63,410 nt of DNA, from the NCBI GenBank assembly GCA_021648025.1, contig JAKITO010000017.1:1-63410 (forward strand), read 5' to 3'. Numbering within the stretch: the stretch's first letter is position 1; the number at the start of each line of letters is the position of its first letter. The translations under genes and the position numbers were made by a program. Below the pieces are notes generated by a model. The model saw only the letters and a list, made by a program, of their open reading frames with translations, was not told where the DNA came from and did not search any database. Origin of the DNA: Paracoccaceae bacterium. GTDB taxonomy: Bacteria > Pseudomonadota > Alphaproteobacteria > Rhodobacterales > Rhodobacteraceae. Below, one piece after another: positions 37,978-47,179 of the stretch.

Positions 37978-39375
37978 ATGCAACAGGCAGATATCGGGGT
38001 TTACGGGCTTGGCACCATGGGCAGCGCCCTGGCGCTGAATCTGGCCGAACAGGGGTTTCACGTCGCCGTCACCAACCGCGAGGTCGACTGGATCGCGCCT
38101 TTCGTTACCGAGGCGGGGCCGCTGGCGGCAAACCTGGCACCGTATGAAACCCTAAAGGCGTTTGTGGCTGGTCTGGCTGTGCCGCGGGTGATATTGTTCA
38201 TGATCCCGGCCGGGGCTCCGGTGGATATGATGATCAAGGCTGTGCGCCCGTTGCTGGAGCAGGGCGACATGATCATCGACGGCGGCAATGCCAATTTCAA
38301 CGACACCCGGCGGCGCAGCGCAGATCTTGATGCGGCGGGTTTTGAATTCATCGGCATGGGGGTGTCAGGCGGCGAAGACGGCGCGCGCCACGGGCCGTCA
38401 ATGATGGTCGGGTCCAGCGAAACCGCCTGGGCGCGCCTGCGCCCCATGGCCCAGGCAATAGCCGCGAAATTCGGGTCCGATCCTTGTGTGGCGCGGGTCG
38501 GCCCGGACGGCGCGGGGCATTTTGTCAAAACCGTACATAACGGCATCGAATACGCCGATATGCAAATGATATCCGAGGTTTATGGCCTATTGCGTGACGG
38601 TGCCAACTGGGATGCCGCGCGTATCGGCAGGCTGTTTGGCGGGTGGAACAACGGCCCACTGGCATCCTTTCTTATCGAGGCAAGCGCGGATGTTCTGAAC
38701 GCGGTCGATGCCCTGACCGGCACGCCTTTGGTCGATCTGATCGTCGACGCCGCCGGGCAGAAAGGCACCGGACGCTGGACCGTCATCGAGGCCTTGAAGC
38801 TGGGCCAATCCGCCAGCGCCATCGAGGCGGCGGTGGGGGCGCGGGCGTGGTCTTCGGTGCGCGATGTGCGTGCCGACGCGGCCGGTATCCTGACTGGGCC
38901 GCCCGCCGACCTGGCCCCGGATACGCAACAAATGGAGCAAGCCCTTTTGGCCGGGCGCATCCTTGGGCATGCTCAGGGGTTCGATGTCTTGCGGGCGGCA
39001 TCGCAGGAATACGGCTGGTCGCTTGATCTGGGGCGTATCGCCGAAATATGGCGGGCCGGGTGCATCATTCGGTCGTCGTTGCTGGATGATCTGGCCGCGG
39101 CTTTGAAAGGTGCCCAACCGCAGGATCAGATGATCCTGTCGCCTGCAATCGCGGCCCTGTTGAATGCCAACGTTCCGGGCCTGCGCCGGGTGGTTGGGGC
39201 TGCGGTTCAGGCCGGTTTGCCAGTGCCGGCCCTGTCGGCATCCCTGGCGTGGTATGACAGCATCCGCCAGGCCCGTGGCACCGCCAACCTGATCCAGGGG
39301 CAGCGCGATTATTTCGGCGAACATGGGTTTGCGCGGCTGGACAAGCCCGGCAAGTTCCACGGTGATTTTTCATGA
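37978..39375 (+). CDS. gnd: 6-phosphogluconate dehydrogenase (decarboxylating)-like
   Basis: 465-residue enzyme from ATG 37978 after GGGGCAGGCAG. The NADP Rossmann motif GLGTMGSALALNLAEQG is near residue 9. Substrate blocks IDGGNANFNDTRRR and GMGVSGGEDGARHGPSMM, the catalytic Lys in HFVKTVHNGIEYADMQ, and GTGRWTVIEALKLG are as in Gnd, which oxidises 6-phosphogluconate to ribulose 5-phosphate. The C-terminal tail FGEHGFARLDKPGKFHGDFS is the normal ending, with the substrate Arg/His. The SDR gene starts 13 bases downstream. Confidence 0.94.
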   Translation: MQQADIGVYGLGTMGSALALNLAEQGFHVAVTNREVDWIAPFVTEAGPLAANLAPYETLKAFVAGLAVPRVILFMIPAGAPVDMMIKAVRPLLEQGDMIIDGGNANFNDTRRRSADLDAAGFEFIGMGVSGGEDGARHGPSMMVGSSETAWARLRPMAQAIAAKFGSDPCVARVGPDGAGHFVKTVHNGIEYADMQMISEVYGLLRDGANWDAARIGRLFGGWNNGPLASFLIEASADVLNAVDALTGTPLVDLIVDAAGQKGTGRWTVIEALKLGQSASAIEAAVGARAWSSVRDVRADAAGILTGPPADLAPDTQQMEQALLAGRILGHAQGFDVLRAASQEYGWSLDLGRIAEIWRAGCIIRSSLLDDLAAALKGAQPQDQMILSPAIAALLNANVPGLRRVVGAAVQAGLPVPALSASLAWYDSIRQARGTANLIQGQRDYFGEHGFARLDKPGKFHGDFS

Positions 39376-39388
39376 TCCGGGTGGCGCC

Positions 39389-40135
39389 ATGAAATCCGCG
39401 CTGATCACCGGTGCTGCGCGCGGCATCGGGCTGGCGACCACGCGGGCCTTGCTTGATGCAGGCTGGCGGGTGGCGATGCTGGACCGGGACGAAGACGAAC
39501 TGCGCAAGGTCGCGCCGGGACTGGAACCGGTGCAGGTGGTGGTGGCGGATGTCTCGGACCCGGATCAGGTGACGCGCGCCCTGGCCGAGGTCACGAATGG
39601 TTTCGGCACACTTGACGGGTTGGTCAACAATGCGGGCGTGGCCGACTTTGGGGTGTTGGCGGGGACAACCTTTGAACGCTGGCGCAGGGTCATGGCCACC
39701 AATCTGGACGGGCCGTTTCTGATGGTTCAGGCATTTGCCGATCTGCTGGCGGATGGGGGTGGCTCGATCGTCAATATCACCTCTGTTTCGGGCATTCGGG
39801 CCAGCACGTTGCGGGTGGCCTATGGCACCTCCAAGGCGGCACTGGCGCATCTGACCCTGCAACAGGCGGCTGAACTGGGCGAACGTGGCATCAGGGTCAA
39901 CGCGGTGGCGCCGGGACCGGTGGATACCAAGCTGGCGATGGCGGTGCATACGCCCGACATTCGTGCGGCTTACCACGATGCCATTCCGCTGAACCGCTAT
40001 GGGCAAGAGCATGAAATCGCGGCGGTGATTGCGTTTCTGCTTGGTGACGGTGCAAGTTATGTGACCGGGCAGGTGCTGGCGGCTGATGGTGGGTTTGGGG
40101 CAACCGGCATTGGATTGCCGTCGCTAAGGCGGTAA
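39389..40135 (+). CDS. Short-chain dehydrogenase/reductase
   Basis: 248-residue classical SDR. The cofactor motif TGAARGIG is near residues 7-14; an acidic residue after the second strand (LDRDED) suggests NAD(H). NNAG is present, the catalytic Ser lies in NITSVSG, Tyr-x3-Lys in YGTSK, and the C-terminal block is VTGQVLAADGGFG. The substrate is unknown. Its position 13 bases after gnd suggests a sugar or polyol substrate, for instance a gluconate-type reductase. Confidence 0.9.
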   Translation: MKSALITGAARGIGLATTRALLDAGWRVAMLDRDEDELRKVAPGLEPVQVVVADVSDPDQVTRALAEVTNGFGTLDGLVNNAGVADFGVLAGTTFERWRRVMATNLDGPFLMVQAFADLLADGGGSIVNITSVSGIRASTLRVAYGTSKAALAHLTLQQAAELGERGIRVNAVAPGPVDTKLAMAVHTPDIRAAYHDAIPLNRYGQEHEIAAVIAFLLGDGASYVTGQVLAADGGFGATGIGLPSLRR

Positions 40136-40303
40136 ATCCGCAAGGCTATAGCCAATGATATCAAAGACTTGCAAGAAAACACCTCATGCGCGAAGCAAAT
40201 GCAAAAAATTGCCCCCGATTTTGCAGAACTTTGCTCACTTATTCGTCATCTGACAGTCCGGGGGGACTGATATAAGGTCACAGGTACTGTGAACGGGGGG
40301 GCT

Positions 40304-42478
40304 ATGCGTCATATCCTTAGCGTTGTTTTGATCTTGATTGCCAGCCAGTCAATCGCTGAAAACCGTCTGGCCGGAATATCCTCACCCTATTTGCAACAAC
40401 ACGCTGACAATCCGGTGGATTGGTATCCCTGGGGCCCAGAGGCGCTGGAAAAGGCCCGCGCCGAGGACAAACTTATCTTTGTCTCGGTCGGCTATTCCTC
40501 GTGTCACTGGTGCCACGTGATGGAGGAAGAAAGCTTTGAAAATCAAGAGATTGCAGATTACCTTAACCAACACTTCGTATCTATCAAGATTGACCGTGAA
40601 CGCAGGCCGGACCTTGACGAACAGTTCATTCTGGTGACGTCGACCCTTACCGGCAGTTCCGGTTGGCCCAATTCGGTGTTCATGACCCCGGCGGGTGATC
40701 CGTTTCATGCCGGTACATATTTCCCGCCGGACCATTTTCTTAACCTGCTGGGTGAAATCACCGACATCTGGCAAAATGAAAACGTGGCTTTGCGGCTGGA
40801 GGCGGCGGGGATTGCCGGCAAACTGCGCAATTATCTTGATCAAAAGGCTGTCCTGGGCACGGTGACAAGTGCCCGGATCAACGCGGCGGCAACCGCGATG
40901 CTGGGCGATATTGATGTATTCAACGGCGGTTTTGGCACCTCGCCGAAGTTCCCGAATGAAAATGTGTTGCTGTTCCTGCTGGATCAGGCTGAAAGGTCTG
41001 GTGATGTCACTTTGCTTGAGGCGGTAACGCTAACGCTGGACGGGATGATCAAGGGCGGTATTCACGACCACCTTGGCGGCGGGTTTCATCGCTATGCTAC
41101 TGATCCTGAATGGAATATCCCGCACTTTGAAAAGATGTTGTATAATCAGGCCCTCATCGGCCGGGTCTTGCTGCGCGGCTATTCCGCCACTGGGCGTGCC
41201 GATTATGCCCGTGCCGCGACCCGGGTGTTTGACTATGTGTTGCGCGACATGACCGACCCCGGGGGCGGGTTTTACGCGGCTGAGGACGCGGATTCGCTTG
41301 ATGCCGCAGGCGCGCGGGTGGAAGGCGCGTTTTATGTCTGGAGCCCGCAAGAAATTCACAAGATTCTGGGCGGGGGCGACGGCGGTGGTGCGGATGTGGT
41401 CATTGACGCCTTCAACGTGGTCGAGGACGGCGTGTTCGAAGGCGAAAACATCCTGCACCTGGCCGAGTTGCCAGGCAAAGTGGACATCGCGGACGAAGAT
41501 CTGGAACGCCTGCGATTGGCGCGGCTGGACCGGCCCGCGCCAATCAAGGACAAAAAGGTGATTCTGGCCTGGAACGCCGAAATGATCGCCACCCTGGCCG
41601 AGGCGTCAAAGGTGTTGCAACGCCCGGACTATGGCGTGGCGGCGGTTCGGGCCGCGAGGTTCCTGACCACTCAGATGTGGCTTGAGGCCGGGTTGAAACG
41701 CATCTGGTACCTAGGAGAGCCGGATATTGAGGCGCAGCTGACCGATTATGCAGCCTTTGGGCGGGCGTTGCTGGCATTGGATGACTATCTTGGTCCAGGC
41801 GATTGGCTGGCGCAGGCGGATCTGTTGGCGGTAAAGATGATCCGCTTGTTTGGTGACCCGCAAAAGGCAATGCGGATGAATGTGCAGGCGGCCGGGCTTG
41901 GGCCGTTCCGCCCCCTGGATGACAACGAAGTGGCGTCCGGTAACGCGCAGGCTCTGGAACTGCTGACCGGACTGGACCGCCGGCAGGCGCGCACCAGCGA
42001 AGCGGCGACCGATCTGGCGGCGGCTTTGGCGGTCGGGGCGGTCAAGTCACCGGGGCAAAGGGCGGCGACGTTGGTGGCGTTGGAACTGTTGCGCAACGGG
42101 TTGACCGGGGCGATGCGGGTGTCTGATGGCGGTGCGGCGCGGGTATTTGCGCGGGTTGACCGCACCGCCGGGCGGATTGAATTAGAGGTGGCCTTGCGCG
42201 ACGGCTGGCATATCAATGCGCACGAACCGTTAGAGGATTATCTGATCGGTATGGAAATGGCGGTCAATGATGTGGCGGTTGGCAAGGGCATATACCCCAC
42301 GCCCGAGGTGCGCCGCCTTGGGTTTAGCGCGCAACCTTTGTCACTTTATAAAGGCGGGTTTGTCCTGTCAGCGCCAATAGATATGGCTGATGCGCCGATG
42401 GTGATCAGCCTGACCCTTCAGGCTTGTAACGACAAAGTTTGTTTGCCGCCGGACGAGATGCTGTTCCGGGTCTGGTGA
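40304..42478 (+). CDS. Secreted DUF255 thioredoxin-like/glycosidase-fold protein with a DsbD-N-like C-terminal domain
   Basis: 724 residues from ATG 40304 with a signal peptide ([20 protein letters not shown]). Residues 25-190 form a DUF255 thioredoxin-like domain of the YyaL/spermatogenesis-associated-20 family, with NPVDWYPWG and the redox pair in [15 protein letters not shown]. The middle (about 200-580) is the six-hairpin helical part with [17 protein letters not shown] and [14 protein letters not shown]. The last 110 residues (WHINAHEP near the start, [14 protein letters not shown] at the end) resemble the N-terminal periplasmic domain of DsbD, which receives electrons from thioredoxin-like proteins. 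Most YyaL-type proteins are cytoplasmic and lack this domain, so a periplasmic thiol-redox role is suggested. Confidence 0.88.
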   Translation: MRHILSVVLILIASQSIAENRLAGISSPYLQQHADNPVDWYPWGPEALEKARAEDKLIFVSVGYSSCHWCHVMEEESFENQEIADYLNQHFVSIKIDRERRPDLDEQFILVTSTLTGSSGWPNSVFMTPAGDPFHAGTYFPPDHFLNLLGEITDIWQNENVALRLEAAGIAGKLRNYLDQKAVLGTVTSARINAAATAMLGDIDVFNGGFGTSPKFPNENVLLFLLDQAERSGDVTLLEAVTLTLDGMIKGGIHDHLGGGFHRYATDPEWNIPHFEKMLYNQALIGRVLLRGYSATGRADYARAATRVFDYVLRDMTDPGGGFYAAEDADSLDAAGARVEGAFYVWSPQEIHKILGGGDGGGADVVIDAFNVVEDGVFEGENILHLAELPGKVDIADEDLERLRLARLDRPAPIKDKKVILAWNAEMIATLAEASKVLQRPDYGVAAVRAARFLTTQMWLEAGLKRIWYLGEPDIEAQLTDYAAFGRALLALDDYLGPGDWLAQADLLAVKMIRLFGDPQKAMRMNVQAAGLGPFRPLDDNEVASGNAQALELLTGLDRRQARTSEAATDLAAALAVGAVKSPGQRAATLVALELLRNGLTGAMRVSDGGAARVFARVDRTAGRIELEVALRDGWHINAHEPLEDYLIGMEMAVNDVAVGKGIYPTPEVRRLGFSAQPLSLYKGGFVLSAPIDMADAPMVISLTLQACNDKVCLPPDEMLFRVW

Positions 42479-42573
42479 GGGGGGCGTCATTACATTTGTC
42501 CCCCGACAGGCCGGCCGCATCTTATCGACAATCGCGTCCTCGCAGGTAACAATCAAGGCCCAGAGGATCGGAT

Positions 42574-43308
42574 TTAGGTTTCTTTGGCGCTTTCGGCGGT
42601 CGAAAACGCGACGATTGCCTGGGTCAGACAATCCAAACTGTCCGTCCATGGGATGTCTGCGGGCAAATCACCGGTCAGTAACGACAATTCCGTGCAGGCC
42701 ACCAGAATATGATCACAGCCCTGCTTCAGCAACGCGCCCGCCTGTGCGACTATTGTGGCTGAATCGCCCTGTTGCCCGGATTTGATGGCGCGGATGACCG
42801 ACAAAACCGCCGCGTCATTTTGTGGATAGACAGCTTGCAGACCACGGGCCGCAAAAGGCGTATCAAAAACACCGGTCAGGCGCACCGCAGGCGAGGCCAG
42901 CAGGCCGATCCGCTTGGCCCCTTTGGCGGCCAGAACCTGCGCACTGTGGTCAAGCATATCAAGCAAGGGCAGGGGGCAGGCGGCTTTGATCGCGGGCGCA
43001 AAATGATGCGCTGTGTTGCAGGGCATGGCCAGCGCCATGGCCCCCGCCGCCTGCAAATCACATGCCATTTGCGCCAGAACCGGCCCCGGATCCTGCGCCG
43101 ATTCCTTGTCTGGCCCGTCTTTCTTGTCTGGCCTGTCCAACAAGGCGACAAGGCGGCTGGGCACGCCGGGGTTTTGATGGATGATCAGCGGGATGTGATC
43201 GGCGTCGTCACTGGCCTTTACGCAATTCAGCAGCTTTTGCATCAGCAAAACCGTGGCTTGCGGCCCCATCCCGCCCAACACACCAACCGTCCGCTTGGGC
43301 GCTGCCAT
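42574..43308 (-). CDS. Aspartate/glutamate racemase family protein
   Basis: 244-residue PLP-independent racemase. The two catalytic cysteines lie in AMPCNTAHHFA and ILVACTELSLL, and the N-terminal GVLGGMGPQATVLLMQKLL is the family signature. It most resembles the YgeA/aspartate racemase group, but substrate cannot be fixed. Its start lies 2 bases after the stop of the upstream PLP enzyme gene on the same strand, so the pair is almost certainly one operon acting on related amino acids. Confidence 0.9.
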   Translation of the reverse strand: MAAPKRTVGVLGGMGPQATVLLMQKLLNCVKASDDADHIPLIIHQNPGVPSRLVALLDRPDKKDGPDKESAQDPGPVLAQMACDLQAAGAMALAMPCNTAHHFAPAIKAACPLPLLDMLDHSAQVLAAKGAKRIGLLASPAVRLTGVFDTPFAARGLQAVYPQNDAAVLSVIRAIKSGQQGDSATIVAQAGALLKQGCDHILVACTELSLLTGDLPADIPWTDSLDCLTQAIVAFSTAESAKET

Positions 43309-43310
43309 GG

Positions 43311-44321
43311 TCAGACCCGTGCGGCGACGTCAAATTCATGGGTATAGGCGGTCAGGCCAATGGCCCCGCCGGTGTGCAGAAATACCACCCGTTCGCCCTT
43401 TTTGAAATGCCCTTTGCGGATCAGGTCGATCAACCCGGCGGCCCCCTTGGCGGAATAAACCGGATCCAGCAGGATCGCGTCGGTACGGGCAAAGATGTCA
43501 ATCGCCTCCAACGTGGCCTGATCGGCGAACCCGTACCCCGGCCCGACATAATCGCAATTGGCCACCACATCGGCGCGGCCCACAACACCGGGACAACCCA
43601 GCTTTTCAGCCGTTTTCTGTGCCAGGGCAAACACATTGCCCTCTTGGGTTTCCTTTGGCGCGCGCACGCCGATGCCCAACAATGGAATGCCCGCGTTCAT
43701 CGCGCATAACCCCGTCACCAACCCGGCCTGAGTGCCGGAACTGCCGGTGGCGTGAACGATGTGGTCAACCTCCAGACCGCTTTCGGCAAACTGCCCCATC
43801 ATCTCAAGCGCGCAATTGACATAGCCCAAGGCACCCGTCGCATTCGAGCCACCGCCGGGAATGGTATAAGGCCTGCGACCCTGCGCGCGCATGGTTTCGG
43901 CCACCGCCTCCATCTCGGCGTGCATGTCCTGGTCGGGGCCACGGTGTTCAATGCTGGCGCCGTGCAGCACGTCCAGCAAAACATTGCCATTATAGCGATA
44001 GTTTTCATGGGTATAGCCGGTGCGATCCTCTAGCAGGATATGGCAATCCATGCCCAGCTTGGCCGCGGCTGCCGCCGTTTGGCGCGCGTGGTTGGATTGG
44101 GTGGCCCCAAGCGTCAACACGATATCAGCCCCTTGCGCCTGCGCCTCGGCCATCAGGAACTCCAGTTTTCGGGTCTTGTTGCCGCCAGTCGAAAGGCCGG
44201 TGCAATCATCGCGTTTGATCCAGATTTCCGGGCCATCCAACAGTGCGCTCAGCCGCGGCATCGGTTCCAGCGGGGTGGGCAGATGGGCCAGATGCACGCG
44301 GGGAAATTTCGCCAGGTTCAT
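43311..44321 (-). CDS. D-cysteine desulfhydrase / L-cysteate sulfo-lyase-like PLP enzyme
   Basis: 336-residue fold-type II PLP enzyme of the ACC-deaminase/D-cysteine desulfhydrase family. The start ATG 44321 ([20 protein letters not shown]) is chosen over a longer frame without a binding site. PLP Lys lies in [13 protein letters not shown], followed by [19 protein letters not shown], and the glycine-rich phosphate loop is [11 protein letters not shown]. Roseobacters use a close homologue, CuyA, to desulfonate L-cysteate, so either activity is possible; no sulfite exporter gene is adjacent to favour CuyA. A racemase follows and a LysR regulator is divergent. This suggests a small sulfur-amino-acid catabolic module. 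Confidence 0.82.
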   Translation of the reverse strand: MNLAKFPRVHLAHLPTPLEPMPRLSALLDGPEIWIKRDDCTGLSTGGNKTRKLEFLMAEAQAQGADIVLTLGATQSNHARQTAAAAAKLGMDCHILLEDRTGYTHENYRYNGNVLLDVLHGASIEHRGPDQDMHAEMEAVAETMRAQGRRPYTIPGGGSNATGALGYVNCALEMMGQFAESGLEVDHIVHATGSSGTQAGLVTGLCAMNAGIPLLGIGVRAPKETQEGNVFALAQKTAEKLGCPGVVGRADVVANCDYVGPGYGFADQATLEAIDIFARTDAILLDPVYSAKGAAGLIDLIRKGHFKKGERVVFLHTGGAIGLTAYTHEFDVAARV

Positions 44322-44457
44322 GTCATATCCTTTGGATGAGGTGCGGCCATTGTGACCGCCGCGCAGAGATTGGCAAGACGGATAGTCGCGCTGTGGTCTG
44401 GTAATTTCCCCGGGCAATCGTTAGATTTACAAAAGTAAAATGTATGGAGCGTTAACC

Positions 44458-45423
44458 ATGTTGACGAAAGGCGTGACATTGCGCGGGTTGGAGGTGTTCA
44501 ACTCGCTTGCCTCAACCGGATCGGTGGCGCGAACGGCAGATGCCACAGGCCTAAGCCAGCCAGCGGTCAGCCAGCAATTGCGCAACCTGGAAAAGGCGCT
44601 TGGAACGGATTTGGTGGATCATTCCCGCCGCCCCATGCGCCTGACGGCGGCGGGGCGCAATTATCTGCTGCGCACGGCCCGGGCGCTGGACGAATTGCGC
44701 CAGGCCCAGGCCGAGTTGACGGTGATGGACCTGACCCATCTGGATCAGCTTTCGATCGGGTTGATTGATGACTTTGACAATGATCTGACGCCGCGCCTGG
44801 TGACGATTCTGGCCGATAGCATGAGCGGGTGCCGGTTCAAGCTGATCACGGCCCCCAGCCTGGAAATCAGCGAGGCGATGGCGGTGCAGGACCTGCATAT
44901 CGCGGTGGCGGCCAGCACCGGTGAAATACGCGACGGCGTGGTTGAATACCCTTTGGTACGTGACCCATTCATGCTGGTCGCGCCCAAAGGTGTGGTGCAA
45001 AACGCGGGCGATATCATGGGCGCTCTGGGCGATGTGGCGTTGCTGCGCTATTCCAGTGAACAGCTGATCAGCCGCCAGATCGAGGCACATCTGGCTGATC
45101 ACGGGTTGAACTTTGAACAGCGGTTTGAGATTGGCAGCCATCTGGCGCTGATGGCGATGGTTGCGCGCAATATCGGCTGGGCGGTGACGACGCCGCTGGG
45201 ATATATGCGCGCCGCGCGGTTCCATGATAAGATTGACGCCTTTGCCCTGCCGTTCGCGCCATTTGCCCGCACCATTTCGTTGTTTGCCGGGGCCGATTGG
45301 GCCGAAGGCGTGCCCCGGGACATGGCTCAGACAATACGCGGGCTGGTTCAAAGCCAGATAATTGACCCGGCGGTAACCCGGCTGCCCTGGCTAAGTGAGC
45401 AGTTGAAAGTGATATCGCCCTAA
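44458..45423 (+). CDS. LysR-family regulator of the desulfhydrase-racemase unit
   Basis: 321-residue LysR-type regulator, started at ATG 44458 (preceded by GGAG) rather than the upstream ATG 44440. The HTH SVARTADATGLSQPAVSQQLRNLE (about residues 25-48) and the linker helix LTAAGRNYLL are clear. The effector domain follows (LSIGLIDDFDNDLTPRLV onward). It is divergent from the PLP enzyme, with a 136-base gap containing AT-rich sequence, the usual layout for an activator of the opposite operon. Confidence 0.9.
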   Translation: MLTKGVTLRGLEVFNSLASTGSVARTADATGLSQPAVSQQLRNLEKALGTDLVDHSRRPMRLTAAGRNYLLRTARALDELRQAQAELTVMDLTHLDQLSIGLIDDFDNDLTPRLVTILADSMSGCRFKLITAPSLEISEAMAVQDLHIAVAASTGEIRDGVVEYPLVRDPFMLVAPKGVVQNAGDIMGALGDVALLRYSSEQLISRQIEAHLADHGLNFEQRFEIGSHLALMAMVARNIGWAVTTPLGYMRAARFHDKIDAFALPFAPFARTISLFAGADWAEGVPRDMAQTIRGLVQSQIIDPAVTRLPWLSEQLKVISP

Positions 45424-45600
45424 GCGACGCGGATGTTGATTTTCTTAAAGTAAACGGCTGTGATGGCCCGCTGTTGGTCTGTTGGGTGCGCATTTGCGCC
45501 CCATTCCGTTTCGCAACGGTACGGGGCGCCTGCGCTCAGGCCCAGCTACAGCGCATCAACCGGGCGTTTTGGGTGTTTGACCCACGCCACCGGATTGCGT

Positions 45601-46089
45601 TCAACCGTCGGTCCCATGTTGCATCTTGTTGCCCTGGTCAGCCGGTTTGCGGGCATGATCGACCGGTACTTCGACAGATACGTCGCCCGCTTTTTCAAAA
45701 GTCAGTGTCAGGGAAATAACGTCGCCCTGAATCAAAGCCTCGGACAATCCCATGAACATGACATGATCGCCGCCGCGAACCATCATGTGTTGGTCGCCGG
45801 CCGCAATGGGAATGCCGCCTTCGATTTCCATCATGTGCATGACGCCATCGGAATTTTCCATATGGGTATGCAGTTCAACCTTTTTGGCAATGCTCGCGCG
45901 GGCACCGATCAGCCGGTCATCCACGGTTCCGGTATTTTTCAGCACCATGAATGCCGCCCCCGAGGTCGATTTTGCGGTCGAGCTGCGCACATAGGGGTCG
46001 TGGACCATGATGGTATCGGCGGCAAATGCGGATGTTGATACAAGAATTGCGGCCGCTGTTGCTGCCATGAGTTTGGATTTGAAAGACAT
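45601..46089 (-). CDS. Periplasmic copper chaperone, PCu(A)C family
   Basis: 162-residue exported protein (signal peptide ending ...STSAFA). The PCu(A)C fold is marked by DPYVRSSTAKSTSGAAFMVLKN and the copper-binding His/Met set: VELHTHM, HMMEIEGG and the HMMVRGG/HVMFMGL block. Such proteins deliver Cu(I) to the CuA or CuB site of cytochrome oxidase, often with Sco. The C-terminus is lengthened and contains another HARK...MQHG stretch. It follows a DUF2946 gene on the same strand, a pairing seen in copper handling. Confidence 0.92.
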   Translation of the reverse strand: MSFKSKLMAATAAAILVSTSAFAADTIMVHDPYVRSSTAKSTSGAAFMVLKNTGTVDDRLIGARASIAKKVELHTHMENSDGVMHMMEIEGGIPIAAGDQHMMVRGGDHVMFMGLSEALIQGDVISLTLTFEKAGDVSVEVPVDHARKPADQGNKMQHGTDG

Positions 46090-46146
46090 GTCGTCTCTCC
46101 CCTTTGATATTGTGTGACTATCTGTATTTAGATTGTTATTTTCGCA

Positions 46147-46500
46147 TCAGACAGTCATTGGGGGTGCGCGTGCGCGGGTATTGCCCGGCCTTGGGGATGA
46201 TCGCAGAATGCCGCGCAACGCCGGAAAATCCGCAGAGGTGGTCGTCAATTCAAAGGCAAGGAACTGTGGGGGCGGGGCAATGGTCGCCAGGTCCACCAGC
46301 GCGCAAACAGGGCAATATACTGGTGGTCCGGTTGGTGCGCCGTTTTGATCTACATAAATTACCGCCGAGCCGGTTCCGGTGCACAAGACCATTTGCCCGG
46401 CTGGGCCTGAAGCTCCGCGCGCCACTGCCATGACCTGAGAGGTCAGGACCAGCATCAGCGCCACAAAGGCTGCCAGACATATGCGTAACGGTGATTTCAT
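46147..46500 (-). CDS. DUF2946 small exported or membrane protein
   Basis: 117 residues from ATG 46500 with an N-terminal hydrophobic segment (LRICLAAFVALMLVLTSQVM). A CxxC-type pair lies in VYCPVCALVDL, preceded by VLCTGTGSAVIYVDQNG. This matches DUF2946, small proteins near copper transport genes. The cysteine pair may bind metal; that is inference. It lies 57 bases upstream of the PCu(A)C gene on the same strand. Confidence 0.8.
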   Translation of the reverse strand: MKSPLRICLAAFVALMLVLTSQVMAVARGASGPAGQMVLCTGTGSAVIYVDQNGAPTGPPVYCPVCALVDLATIAPPPQFLAFELTTTSADFPALRGILRSSPRPGNTRARAPPMTV

Positions 46501-46609
46501 GTCGATTGGGTTGTGAACGCACGGCGCGCATGTTGCAAGGCCAAACGCAAAGCCCTGCGCCAAATGGCCGCCCCGGGGCGGCCAGTCTTATTGCAGATGC
46601 AAGTGGGGC

Positions 46610-46897
46610 TTAGACCGAAGCAGCGGCTTTGGCGATTGCTTTTTTCACTTTCAGTGCTGAGGTCGACAGTTCGTCGTCCTTGGCTTTGGCCAGAAACGCG
46701 TCCAGCCCGCCACGGTGATCAACGCTGCGCAAAGCAGCCGCTGAAATCCGCATCTTGATACCCCGACCAAGGGTTTCCGACTGCAAGGTTACATCATTCA
46801 GGTTCGGCAAGAACCGCCGACGGGTGCGGTTTTTGGCGTGGCTGACGTTATTGCCCGACATCGGGCCTTTTCCGGTCAATTCGCAACGGCGCGACAT
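46610..46897 (-). CDS. rpmB: 50S ribosomal protein L28
   Basis: 95-residue L28 in the short alphaproteobacterial form, starting at ATG 46897 after AGGATATCCC. The family pattern is [21 protein letters not shown], then [19 protein letters not shown], with [21 protein letters not shown] at the C-terminus. No zinc Cys pairs are visible. It stands alone; the region upstream carries a 23-bp repeat and then meaB on the same strand. Confidence 0.97.
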   Translation of the reverse strand: MSRRCELTGKGPMSGNNVSHAKNRTRRRFLPNLNDVTLQSETLGRGIKMRISAAALRSVDHRGGLDAFLAKAKDDELSTSALKVKKAIAKAAASV

Positions 46898-47080
46898 GGG
46901 ATATCCTAACTTTTGGGTGGCGGGGCACGGGCCCGACCAAATCAAATGGGTGCGCCAATGGCAGCACCCGTAAACTTGTTGGATGGCTTTAGGGGGAATC
47001 GCCGGGAGGGTCAAGGCATCGACGGCGGAAATGCGGGCGCAAAGGGTGCTGTGCCGGTCGCCGGTTGCCGGCATGTTGAT

Positions 47081-47140
47081 TACGCCCGTTCCGGGATGTG
47101 GGTTACGCCCGTTCCGGGATGTGGTTTACGCCCGTTCCGG
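47081..47140. repeat. 23-bp tandem repeat, about 2.6 copies
   Basis: The unit tacgcccgttccgggatgtgg plus two variable bases occurs at 47081-47103 and 47104-47126, with a partial copy at 47127-47140. It is non-coding, between meaB and rpmB. Each unit contains the near-palindrome cccgttccggg. Confidence 0.85.
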
Positions 47141-47179
47141 GCGATGCCTCCGACAGGGATACCGGGCAACCAAAGATGA

